A stretch of DNA of 42,227 bases. It comes from JANNHP01 sp031404455 (GTDB lineage: Bacteria; Planctomycetota; JAJSAM01; JAJVHW01). Each line of letters opens with the position of its first letter. Position 1 is the stretch's first letter. The stretch is taken from positions 1 through 42,227 of the forward strand of contig JANNHP010000348.1 of assembly GCA_031404455.1 (NCBI GenBank). Reading direction: 5' to 3'. Position numbers and translations under genes: made by a program. A model generated the notes under the pieces. It searched no databases. It saw nothing but the letters and a program-made list of their open reading frames with translations, and was not told the origin of the DNA. Positions 23,794-30,889 of this stretch are shown piece after piece.

Positions 23794-24959
23794 TGTCGGC
23801 GGGCCGGTTCGCGGCCGGCGCCCACGAACGCCGGGTCGCACGTCGCCTCGAGGCTCGCGGGCTTCCGGGTCTCGGGGCGGCACTCGCGACGCTGCGCGGG
23901 ACGGAGATCGCCGGGAGGTGGCGGCTCGAATCGCTCTACGCCGCGGGCGCCGAGGGCGCAGTCTTCCTCGCCGCCGACCTCCGCGACGCCGGGGCCCCGC
24001 GCAGCGTGGCGAAGATCCCGCTCCTTCCGTACCACCGCCCGGCGGACCTCTCTTCGGGCGTGATCAGGAGCCGCCGCGAGGCGCTGCGGGAGGAAGCCAT
24101 GAACCTCGCGAAGTCGGCGAGTCCGTACATGGCGGCGGGAGAGGGCCTCTTCGAGTTCGTCAACCCTCTGCTCGACCGTCACCGGGGCGGTCCCTTCGCC
24201 GAACCGGAGCCCGTGCTCCTCATGGAGCGCCTGCCCGGCTTCGACATGGACGTGTGGCTCGCGCGCGTCCACAGGAGCGGTGTCGAGCGGATGATGCTGC
24301 GGCCCCACCTCGACCGGGTCGCCGTCGTGCTCCTGAAGGCGCTGCACGATCTCGAGCAACGGGGCTACTACTACGCGGACCTGAGGCCGGGCAACGTGCG
24401 CGTGCTCGGGCGCCCGGAGCGGCGGATCCGCCTGCTCGACGCCGGGAGCCTCGTCGCGACGGACGACACGAGCGGGAGGTTCCCGCACGTCCCGCACTAC
24501 CTGCCGTACGAGCTCTTCAAGCGAAGGCACGTCCTCGGCCAGACGATCGTCCCGACGGCGGCCGTCCAGGCCGCCATGGCGGGGCGGACGCTCTTCGAGG
24601 TGGCGACCGGGTTCGTGCCGATGCCGGGCGAGCGCCTCGAGGTGACGCGGCTCACCGATTCCGGCGTCTCGCCGGCGGTCGCGGACGTCATCGACGGGCT
24701 CGCGTCCGGGAGCTTCCTGAACGTCGTCTCCGCGCTCCGGTACCTGACCCGGCGGGCCGCACGGCGCGCCGCGTCCGCCGTCCCCCGCTCGTCGGCGGTC
24801 GCGCTCGAGCTTCCGCCGGACCCCGCCGCTGCCCGGCGCACGTGGTGGCAGCGGCTTCGCGGCAGGCTCGGTTCCTGGGTGGGCGCGGGCTCGTCCCGCG
24901 GGGCTCGGGGCGGCCGTGGCGACGGGGGGCCCACACGCCGCGGTCTCTTGCGACTCTAG
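23793..24959 (+). CDS. protein kinase-like protein coupled to the VWA gene
   Basis: This 388-residue protein kinase-like fold has the ATP-site Lys74 in SVAKIP, catalytic-loop YADLRPGN (D196, N201) in place of HRDLKxxN, and DAG (D216) in place of DFG. The catalytic Asp, Asn and metal Asp are therefore kept and it is probably active, though atypical. A Gly loop reading YAAGAEGAVFLA precedes the Lys. A helical C-lobe and a basic, Arg/Gly-rich tail (about 330-388) follow. It starts in the stop codon of the VWA gene, which argues for stoichiometric production and a complex. The partner VWA may be its substrate or recruiter. A hairpin (24989-25009) after the stop may reduce transcription into the next two genes. 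Confidence 0.8.
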   Translation: MSAGRFAAGAHERRVARRLEARGLPGLGAALATLRGTEIAGRWRLESLYAAGAEGAVFLAADLRDAGAPRSVAKIPLLPYHRPADLSSGVIRSRREALREEAMNLAKSASPYMAAGEGLFEFVNPLLDRHRGGPFAEPEPVLLMERLPGFDMDVWLARVHRSGVERMMLRPHLDRVAVVLLKALHDLEQRGYYYADLRPGNVRVLGRPERRIRLLDAGSLVATDDTSGRFPHVPHYLPYELFKRRHVLGQTIVPTAAVQAAMAGRTLFEVATGFVPMPGERLEVTRLTDSGVSPAVADVIDGLASGSFLNVVSALRYLTRRAARRAASAVPRSSAVALELPPDPAAARRTWWQRLRGRLGSWVGAGSSRGARGGRGDGGPTRRGLLRL

Positions 24960-24988
24960 CCTCGGGCGTGCGGGAGCCGATGTGGTAC

Positions 24989-25009
24989 CGGGACCTTCCG
25001 TCGGTCCCG
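24989..25009 (+). terminator. hairpin between kinase and helical-protein genes
   Basis: A 7-bp perfect stem (CGGGACC/GGTCCCG) with a 7-nt loop lies in the 54-nt gap before TTG 25014. It has no U-tract; an attenuator or mRNA-processing hairpin is as likely as a terminator. Confidence 0.4.
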
Positions 25010-25013
25010 ACGA

Positions 25014-26963
25014 TTGGACAATCACCCCCTCCCCACAGCCCCCGCGAGCGCGACCGGCGCCGGCCGAGAGGCCAGCGACGGCTCGCAGTCCGCCGTCGTC
25101 GAGGCGATGGCGCGCCTCCTCGCTGCTGCCGCCATCTACCCGCCCACCCACCCGCGCATCGCCGCGATCGTCGAGCCCGTGATCACCGCGGTGAGGTTCG
25201 TCGTCGGCGACGCCGGACGCCTCGTGGTGAACATCGCGGGCGACGACGCGTCGACCTCCGCCACGGCCTCGGGACGCCGGCTCCGGCGGGACCTCGGTGC
25301 GCTCGGCGTGGCGCGGATCGAGATCGACCGGAACGTCTCCGTGGAGGATCTCTTCTCCTTCGCGCGGTTCCTGCGCCAGTGCGTCGCGAGCCACGGCATC
25401 GAGTCCGGCTTCCGGAACCTCGACTTCGACGCGCTGCCGAGGACCGTCCACGTGGTGGAGACGAACTTCGGCGCGCCGACGTTCGGGGAGATCACCATTG
25501 CCCGGCCCGCGGGCGACGTCACCGACCGGGGCGTGGAGTCGGTCGAGCGCGTCCAGATCGATCCCGAGACGGTGGCTCTCGTCAGGCGGTGCATCCTGGC
25601 GGCGCTCGCGGGCCGTCGGGAGGACATCGACCTCACGCTCAGCGCCGCCCTGACGCCCAGCGACGGGCGCCGCAGGACGGAGGCCGTGGCCGAGGCGCTG
25701 AAGGCATGGATCGACCGGCAGGTCCCGACGGGGGGCGCCTCGGGATCTCCCGACCAACTCCTCGCCGACGCGGAGCGGACGCTCCCGCAACTCGCACGCA
25801 GCGTGGACTGGGCCCCCGTGATCACGGAGATCCGGTCGATCATGGAGCAGCACCTGCGCGAGAACTTCCGCGCGGAGACGGGGGTCAAGTTCGAGAAGCG
25901 CGCGGTGCCCTTCGTCGAGCCGGTGGGGCTCGCGGGGACGAGGGAGGACCTCGTGCGCGCACTTGCCGAGGCGACGGCCGGAGCGGAGCCGTTCGGGACC
26001 CTCTCGGTCGCCGACGCCGCGGAGCACGTCTCGATCCTGCTGCACATGCTCGACTCGCCCTCGCCGGGCGGCGAGCGCGACGGAGTGCTGCAGCGGCTCG
26101 ACGCGGCGCTGAAGTGTCCGCTCGGTCCGCGGGAGCGGGCGGTGCTGACCGGCTGGATGCGCGACGTCTGCTCGAAGTGCGCGGCGTGGGAGGCCGACCG
26201 GCGTCTCGGGCCCGTTCTCGACGCGCTGCGCGGCGCGGGCGGCGGATCGGTGGTGGACGTGTTCGTGGAGGCGTGCGCGCCGCCGGAAGGCTCGATGGCG
26301 GGCGCCCTGTGGCCGCACGTCGCGCGCGAGGCGCTCACCGGCGCCGGCGCGGAGCGCGGAGCCCGCCGCGACACGCTCGCCGGCCTCCTGCGCGCCGTGC
26401 CCGAGACGCGCGTCCGCGAGGAGTCCTCGCGCCTCACCATGCTGCTCGCCGCCGAGCCGGGCCGCGCGGAGCGGCTGACGGCGAGCCCGCCGCGGAGCGA
26501 GCTCTACTCGGCCTACGAGATCCTGCTCGACATGCCCCGGACCACGGGATACGCGGCGGCGGTGGCGAGTGCCTTCGCGCAGCACCCCCTCGACCATCCG
26601 GCGGCGGGAGCCCTGATCGTGCTGCCGGCCGCCGACGAGCGGGCGCAGCGGTTCGTGGCGCGGCTCATCCGCGAGGCGTCGGCGCCGTCGGTCGCGCTGC
26701 GCACGACCGCGGTGCAGACGATCGTGGCGGCGCTGCGCGCGCTCGAGCCGCGCCGTCGCGAGGAGCCGTGGGTCGCCGCGGCGATCCGCTCGCTCTCCCG
26801 TCTCGCGAGTCCGGAATCGATCGAGATGCTCAACGAGGTGCGCTTCGCGCGCAGGCGGATCGTGCAGTTCGCGTGGCCCTCCTCGGCGCGGGTCGCGGCC
26901 GAGGATGCGCTCGGACTCGCGGGCGGCGCGCGCCGCTCCGGTGCCGCGGGGGCGGGACGATGA
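25014..26963 (+). CDS. large helical protein sharing its N-terminal domain with the HD-GYP protein
   Basis: This 649-residue soluble protein has no named family that I recognise. The N-terminal domain (about 25-125) reads RLLAAAAIYPPTHPRI, then GRLVVNIAGDD, RRLRRDLGALGVARIEI and VSVEDLFSFARFL. The same order of motifs occurs in the N-terminus of the downstream HD-GYP protein, so the two are likely paralogous there. The rest is helical, with HEAT-like stretches toward the end (about 480-620). The start appears to be TTG 25014: no other start codon lies between the kinase stop and it, and the next in-frame ATG is 25107, which would cut the shared domain. The gene overlaps the HD-GYP gene by 4 nt (ATGA). 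It may form a complex with that protein. Confidence 0.72.
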   Translation: MDNHPLPTAPASATGAGREASDGSQSAVVEAMARLLAAAAIYPPTHPRIAAIVEPVITAVRFVVGDAGRLVVNIAGDDASTSATASGRRLRRDLGALGVARIEIDRNVSVEDLFSFARFLRQCVASHGIESGFRNLDFDALPRTVHVVETNFGAPTFGEITIARPAGDVTDRGVESVERVQIDPETVALVRRCILAALAGRREDIDLTLSAALTPSDGRRRTEAVAEALKAWIDRQVPTGGASGSPDQLLADAERTLPQLARSVDWAPVITEIRSIMEQHLRENFRAETGVKFEKRAVPFVEPVGLAGTREDLVRALAEATAGAEPFGTLSVADAAEHVSILLHMLDSPSPGGERDGVLQRLDAALKCPLGPRERAVLTGWMRDVCSKCAAWEADRRLGPVLDALRGAGGGSVVDVFVEACAPPEGSMAGALWPHVAREALTGAGAERGARRDTLAGLLRAVPETRVREESSRLTMLLAAEPGRAERLTASPPRSELYSAYEILLDMPRTTGYAAAVASAFAQHPLDHPAAGALIVLPAADERAQRFVARLIREASAPSVALRTTAVQTIVAALRALEPRRREEPWVAAAIRSLSRLASPESIEMLNEVRFARRRIVQFAWPSSARVAAEDALGLAGGARRSGAAGAGR

Positions 26964-28504
26964 GCGTCGATCCCACCGAGATCGTCGGGTTCCTGACCCT
27001 CGGCATCCACGACGCGGGCATGTACTTCCCCGAACACGCGCGCGTGCAGCAGACGGCGCACGTGCTCGCGTCGCGCTTCGGCAAGGACATGGGCGACGAT
27101 CCCGAGGCGGCGATGTTCCTCGGCGTGGTGGAAGGACGCCTCGTCTACGTCGGCAAGCTCCTCCTCGGTCCCACACTGATCGCGAAGCGGCTCATCGACG
27201 CCGCGAACCGCTTCAGGTGCGGCGGCTTCCGCTTCAAGCGCGGACTCACGGCGCAGGAGGTCATCGCGTTCTTCGCCGTGTGCGCCGGAACGCGCGCCCC
27301 GTGCGCGAGTCTCGCGGAGGCGCGGAGCCTCATCCAGTCGCGCGGCGTCCTCGGCATCGAGCTCTCGCCGCAGTTCGGCGACGAGGGATGGCTCGGGGGC
27401 GAGCGGGTGTCGATCGAGGAGGCCGTCGCGGCGGAGGTCGTGCGGAGCTTCGGCGGGGCGATCCCCGCATACCAGCGTCTGCGCGAGGCGGTCGAGATCG
27501 CGCACGCGTCGGCCGAGCGCAGCCGCGAGGTCGACGTGCCCGAATCGCGTGCCACGATCGAGGCGCTCCTCGGCGCCCTCTCGGACCGTTCCGCGGAGGT
27601 GCTGAACTTCGCGCGCTACCCGGACTACGCGAGCTACACGGTGGGCCACTCGGTCCGCGTCGCGCTCCTCGCCCTCGTCGTCGGACGGAGTCTCGGACTC
27701 GATCCGCGCCTGCTCGTCGAGATCGGGACCGCGGGCCTCCTGCACGACGTGGGCAAGAGCAAGATCCCGCACGAGGTGCTCTTCAAGCCCGGCCGCCTCG
27801 ACGACGAGGAGCGCCGCGTCATCTCCACGCACACGACGATCGGCGCCAAGATCCTCCTCGCGACCGCCGACGCGCCGCCGCTCGGCATCGCGGCCGCGTT
27901 CGGCCACCACCTGCGCCACGACCGCCGCGGCTATCCGCGCCTCGCGCCGTGGGGAGCGTCGGGCCGCGTGACGGCGCTCGTGCAGGTCTGCGACGTCTTC
28001 GAGGCCCTCACCGCGATCCGGCCGTACAAGCCGAGTCTCACGCCGCTCAGGGCGTACGAGATCATGGCGGGCGACAAGGGCGCCTTCGACCCCGCGGCGC
28101 TCGGTGCCTTCGTGCGCGCCGTCGGATTCTTCCCGCCGGGCAACCGCGTGCGCCTGCGTTCCGGCGAGCACGCGTTCGTGCTCCGGGTCGGCGCGGATCC
28201 GTCGAAGCCGGTCATCGAACTGACGCACGACGCCGGCGGAGCGGCGCTCGCGAACGCCGACCGTCTCGTCGTCGACCTCGACGTCGAGCCATCCGGATCG
28301 CATCGCGAGATCGACGACGTGATCATGGACGACGTGGAGCCCGCGGCCGTGTCCGCCGAGGAGGTCGCCGCCGTCAATTCGGCGCAGGCCCACGGCCAAG
28401 GTCATGAGCACGGTCACGATCACGGCGAGAAGCCGGCCTCCCCGGACGGCAAGCCCGCCGAGGCGCCGACCTGCTGCCACGCCGCCGGCAAGCCGGCCGG
28501 CTGA
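26960..28504 (+). CDS. HD-GYP domain phosphodiesterase with His-rich tail
   Basis: This 514-residue protein would hydrolyse c-di-GMP. The N-terminal domain (about 10-110) matches the domain order of the previous protein (FPEHARVQQ, then GRLVYVGKLLLG, then LTAQEVIAFF). The HD-GYP part (about 215-400) has H230 (GHSVRVA), H262-D263 (LLHDVGKSKIP), H291 (STHTTIG), H316-H317 (GHHLRHD) and GYP324-326, so the metal ligands are complete. A C-terminal tail has HGQGHEHGHDHG and CCH, a possible metal-binding stretch. The start is ATG 26960 in an ATGA overlap. The stop TGA is also the left TGA flank of the hairpin element that follows. With the GGDEF protein at 8-9 kb it adds to c-di-GMP signalling here. 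Confidence 0.9.
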   Translation: MSVDPTEIVGFLTLGIHDAGMYFPEHARVQQTAHVLASRFGKDMGDDPEAAMFLGVVEGRLVYVGKLLLGPTLIAKRLIDAANRFRCGGFRFKRGLTAQEVIAFFAVCAGTRAPCASLAEARSLIQSRGVLGIELSPQFGDEGWLGGERVSIEEAVAAEVVRSFGGAIPAYQRLREAVEIAHASAERSREVDVPESRATIEALLGALSDRSAEVLNFARYPDYASYTVGHSVRVALLALVVGRSLGLDPRLLVEIGTAGLLHDVGKSKIPHEVLFKPGRLDDEERRVISTHTTIGAKILLATADAPPLGIAAAFGHHLRHDRRGYPRLAPWGASGRVTALVQVCDVFEALTAIRPYKPSLTPLRAYEIMAGDKGAFDPAALGAFVRAVGFFPPGNRVRLRSGEHAFVLRVGADPSKPVIELTHDAGGAALANADRLVVDLDVEPSGSHREIDDVIMDDVEPAAVSAEEVAAVNSAQAHGQGHEHGHDHGEKPASPDGKPAEAPTCCHAAGKPAG

Positions 28505-28699
28505 AAGGGTGTGCAGGAACCCCGCGCGGCGCCGGCGTTGCGCGTGCGCTGCGGTCTGAGCGACGTCGAATTGAGCCCTGGCGGCCTGCTGCGGCGTGGC
28601 TCGCACTTGGAAACTCAGCGGAGTTGCCTTCACGCGAGCGCCTTGCAGCAGGCTCGCCAGGGCCCAAGCGACGCTCGCGCAGGGTTCCTTCACACCCTT
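28505..28699. mobile_element. 195-bp MITE-like inverted-repeat element with TGA flanks
   Basis: Terminal repeats AAGGGTGTGCAGGAACCC (28505-28522) and GGGTTCCTTCACACCCTT (28682-28699) match at 17 of 18 positions. Second-level arms pair internally: 28575-28592 with 28645-28663 (18 bp, one bulge), and a tip AACTC-AGCG-GAGTT. The whole element could fold into one long imperfect hairpin. TGA stands immediately outside both ends (28502-28504 and 28700-28702), consistent with a 3-bp target duplication. TNA-type duplications are known for part of the IS5 family, so a non-autonomous relative of such an element is plausible. It has no transposase. Its 63-codon ORF has no recognisable domain and I do not call it a gene. 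Confidence 0.75.
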
Positions 28700-28717
28700 T
28701 GAGAGTCCGCCGGGGTT

Positions 28718-29614
28718 TCAGACCGCCGGGGGTCTCACCTTCACCACCTCGACGGAGCAGTGCGCCCGCGCAGCGACCGCCGCGGAGACGCTGCCCAGGA
28801 GTTCGCGGTACGCGCCGTGGAGACCGTGCTCGCCGAGGAAGATCGAGTCCGCGCCCCACGCCGACGCCTCGCCGACGAGGACGTTCTTCGGATCTCCCTC
28901 GACGACGAGCTGCGCGGGTTCCACTCCCGCCGCCGCGAACTTCCGCGCCGCGACGCCGTTCACCGTGCGGACCCAGGCCCACGGGTCGTCGTGACCCGAG
29001 CCGAGACCGGCGAACGCCGAGAGCACCGCGGGGTTCACCGCCGTGACGACGCGGACGGCGCTGCCCGCCGGCCAGGAGCGCGCGAGGATCGCCGACACGG
29101 CCGCTTCGGCGCCGCGCGAAGCGTCCACGCCCACGACGAGACGCACGCCGCCGGGCCGCTCGATCGACGGCCGCCCTCGCGCGATCCGCACGGCGCACGG
29201 CGCCTCGCCGAGCACCGACTGCGCGACGCTGCCGAACACGGCGCGTCCTGCGGAGGAGCGCCCGTGCGACCCCATGACCACGAGGTCCGCCTTCCACGAG
29301 TCCGCCTTCGCGAGGATCGCCCACGACGGCGAGTCCGCGCACGCGTCCGCGTCGGTCTCCCACGACGGGACGAGACTCTCGAGACGCTCGCGGCCGCGCG
29401 TCGCGCAATGGACGGCGTCCTCGAGGGCCTCGTTGCGCTCGGACCGCGCGACACGCGCGGCCATCGAACGGTCCGTCGGGCAAGCGGGCAGCCGGACCAC
29501 GTCGGCGACCGACAGGACCAGCGCCTCGGCGCGCAGCGGGAGCCCGGCGCGCAGGAGGTCGTCGATCGCGGCGTCGGCGGACTGCGAGCCGTCGTAGGCG
29601 ATCAGGATTCGCAA
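28718..29614 (-). CDS. tandem universal stress protein (two UspA domains)
   Basis: This 298-residue cytoplasmic protein holds two Usp domains (about 1-148 and 155-298). The first starts ILIAYDGSQSADAAI and ends with an ATP-binding GSHGRSSAGRAVFGSVAQSVL (G2xG9xGS pattern). The second starts RLVVGVDASRGAEAAV and ends with GEHGLHGAYRELLGSVSAAVAA, in which the canonical Gly spacing is partly lost, so only the first half may bind ATP. Tandem Usp proteins commonly respond to hypoxia or stasis. The gene lies just before the CBS gene on the same strand, with a 10-nt gap, so they are probably co-transcribed from the CBS promoter. An FNR/CRP-like palindrome upstream fits such regulation. The start ATG 29614 is preceded by a GGAGG-like Shine-Dalgarno. 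Confidence 0.9.
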   Translation of the reverse strand: MRILIAYDGSQSADAAIDDLLRAGLPLRAEALVLSVADVVRLPACPTDRSMAARVARSERNEALEDAVHCATRGRERLESLVPSWETDADACADSPSWAILAKADSWKADLVVMGSHGRSSAGRAVFGSVAQSVLGEAPCAVRIARGRPSIERPGGVRLVVGVDASRGAEAAVSAILARSWPAGSAVRVVTAVNPAVLSAFAGLGSGHDDPWAWVRTVNGVAARKFAAAGVEPAQLVVEGDPKNVLVGEASAWGADSIFLGEHGLHGAYRELLGSVSAAVAARAHCSVEVVKVRPPAV

Positions 29615-29624
29615 GGGAGCCTCC

Positions 29625-30059
29625 TCAACCGCCGGCCGAGTCGGCGCCGGCGAAGGACTGCAGCGTCCGGATCTGGTCCGCCGCGGATTCGATCCGCGCC
29701 TCGGCGAGGTTGCGCAGGGAGAGGAGGCCCACCGGGCGTCCGCGCGCGTCGACGATCGCCAGGTGACGGATGTGACGGTCGGTCATCAGGTCGAATGCGG
29801 CCTCCCACGTGGCGTCGGGCCCGACCTTCGCGACGTCCGTGGTCATGATGTCGGACACCTTCACGGCGCGCGGGTCGAGTCCCTTGCCGACGACGCGGTG
29901 GACGAGGTCGCGCTCCGACAGCACGCCGACCATGCGTCCCTTGTCGAGCACGATCAGCGCTCCGCAGCGCGCGAGGCGCAGCATCTTCACGGCCTTCTGA
30001 GCCGTCGTTCCCGACGCGACCGAAGGCGGGGGAGACTGGGCGAGTCGAAGGATGCTCAT
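29625..30059 (-). CDS. two-CBS-domain protein
   Basis: This 144-residue protein consists of two CBS motifs forming one Bateman module (about 10-65: VGVLSERDLVHRVVGKG; about 75-130: DIMTTDVAKVGPDATWEAAFDLMTDRHIRHLAIVD). Such modules bind adenine nucleotides and sense energy state. I chose ATG 30059 because GGAGGAA lies 6-7 nt upstream and the longer frame adds only a low-complexity tail. It is divergent from a second CBS gene, 238 bp away, and upstream of the tandem Usp gene on the same strand. The likely promoter is TAGCGT (30118-30113). Confidence 0.9.
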   Translation of the reverse strand: MSILRLAQSPPPSVASGTTAQKAVKMLRLARCGALIVLDKGRMVGVLSERDLVHRVVGKGLDPRAVKVSDIMTTDVAKVGPDATWEAAFDLMTDRHIRHLAIVDARGRPVGLLSLRNLAEARIESAADQIRTLQSFAGADSAGG

Positions 30060-30201
30060 GAGGTTCCTCCGTGTGGATGCGATGGACGCCGTTGACGCCG
30101 TTGACGCCGCGCACGCTAGTGGCGCGGCAGGCGCGTGCATGCGAGCCAGGTCACTCTGCGCGCGAGGACCTCGCTCGTGCGCGCACCCGGTGCGTTCGCG
30201 A

Positions 30202-30215
30202 GTGATCCGTATCAC
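30202..30215. promoter_or_regulatory. FNR/CRP-family-like palindrome
   Basis: GTGAT-CCGT-ATCAC is a perfect palindrome with the N4 spacing of FNR-type sites (TTGAT-N4-ATCAA). Its centre, 30208.5, falls 41.5 bp before the start site predicted from TACCGT (30238-30243), the class II activator position. Two stress-type genes flank it. The regulator is not in the window. Confidence 0.5.
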
Positions 30216-30237
30216 GGCGCTGCTCCCCGCGGAGCAC

Positions 30238-30249
30238 TACCGTCCTTTG
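30238..30249 (+). promoter_or_regulatory. putative -10 (TACCGT) for the + strand CBS gene
   Basis: TACCGT at 30238-30243 puts +1 near 30250, leaving a 48-nt leader with GAGGAGC before ATG 30298. The preceding GCTCC-CCGC-GGAGC inverted repeat (30222-30235) overlaps the -20 region. Confidence 0.4.
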
Positions 30250-30297
30250 CGTGAGCCGCGGCACCGTCCGCGGCGCCGGAACCGAGGAGCGAGCGCC

Positions 30298-30804
30298 ATG
30301 AAGGCCACCACGACGAGGAAGTCCCGGGCGAAGGCGGGGATCGTCGCCGCGGACGTGATGCAGCGGCAGATCGTCACTGTCTCGCCGGACGCGCCGCTCT
30401 CGGAGGTGGAGCGCCTCCTGACCGAGAACCGCATCAGCGGCATGCCGGTGACGGACTCGTCCGGACGCGCGATCGGCGTGATCTCGTACCGAGACCTCCT
30501 CGACCACTACGCCGAGAACCCGGACTCGCGGCCCCGCCGCGGCCCCGGCTTCTTCCACCTCTCGTCGGGGGAACTCGACGACGAGGAGGTGGAGGCCTTC
30601 TCGGTGCCCGAGGAGAGCGAGGACAGCGTGGAGGACGCGATGACGCCCGAGGTGATCCACGTGCGCGCGGACGCGCCGCTCTCCGAGGTCGCCCGGACGA
30701 TGGTGCGCCGCAACGTCCACCGTGTGCTCGTCACGGACGGGAAGACGGGCGGCGTCGTCGGCATCGTCAGTTCGATGGGAGTCCCCGCCGGCTTCGCGAG
30801 GTGA
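30298..30804 (+). CDS. two-CBS-domain protein
   Basis: This 168-residue Bateman-module protein has CBS1 (about 15-70: VMQRQIVTVSPDAPLSEVERLL, GMPVTDSSGRAIGVIS) and CBS2 (about 110-165: AMTPEVIHVRADAPLSEVARTM, VVGIVSSMGV). An acidic linker of about 30 residues (GELDDEEVEAFSVPEESEDS) separates them. It probably binds AMP/ATP or related nucleotides. The start ATG has GAGGAGC upstream. It is divergent from the CBS/Usp pair, with an FNR/CRP-like palindrome at -41.5 of its predicted start site, so it may respond to low oxygen or a related signal. The first two helices lack a membrane segment. Confidence 0.9.
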   Translation: MKATTTRKSRAKAGIVAADVMQRQIVTVSPDAPLSEVERLLTENRISGMPVTDSSGRAIGVISYRDLLDHYAENPDSRPRRGPGFFHLSSGELDDEEVEAFSVPEESEDSVEDAMTPEVIHVRADAPLSEVARTMVRRNVHRVLVTDGKTGGVVGIVSSMGVPAGFAR

Positions 30805-30875
30805 TCCGGCGGCCGGCGCGCGGACGTGCGGCAGTTCGTCGGGCGCGAGATCGGCGTACTTCGCGCGATCCGCAC

Positions 30876-30889
30876 TACCCTCCGCGGCG
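30876..30889 (+). promoter_or_regulatory. putative leaderless promoter (-10 TACCCT)
   Basis: TACCCT at 30876-30881, 8 nt, ATG 30890. No Shine-Dalgarno is seen before the ATG. Predicted +1 is about 2 nt before the start codon. Confidence 0.5.

Noticed and set aside
23610..27176. 1188-codon open frame on the minus strand opposite the kinase and helical-protein genes
   Set aside because: It is Arg/Pro/Gly/His-rich, has no recognisable domain and overlaps clear genes on the other strand. It is a product of high GC content.
28511..28702. 63-codon ORF covering the MITE-like element
   Set aside because: Its coordinates follow the inverted repeat and it has no known domain. The minus-strand frame is equally open.
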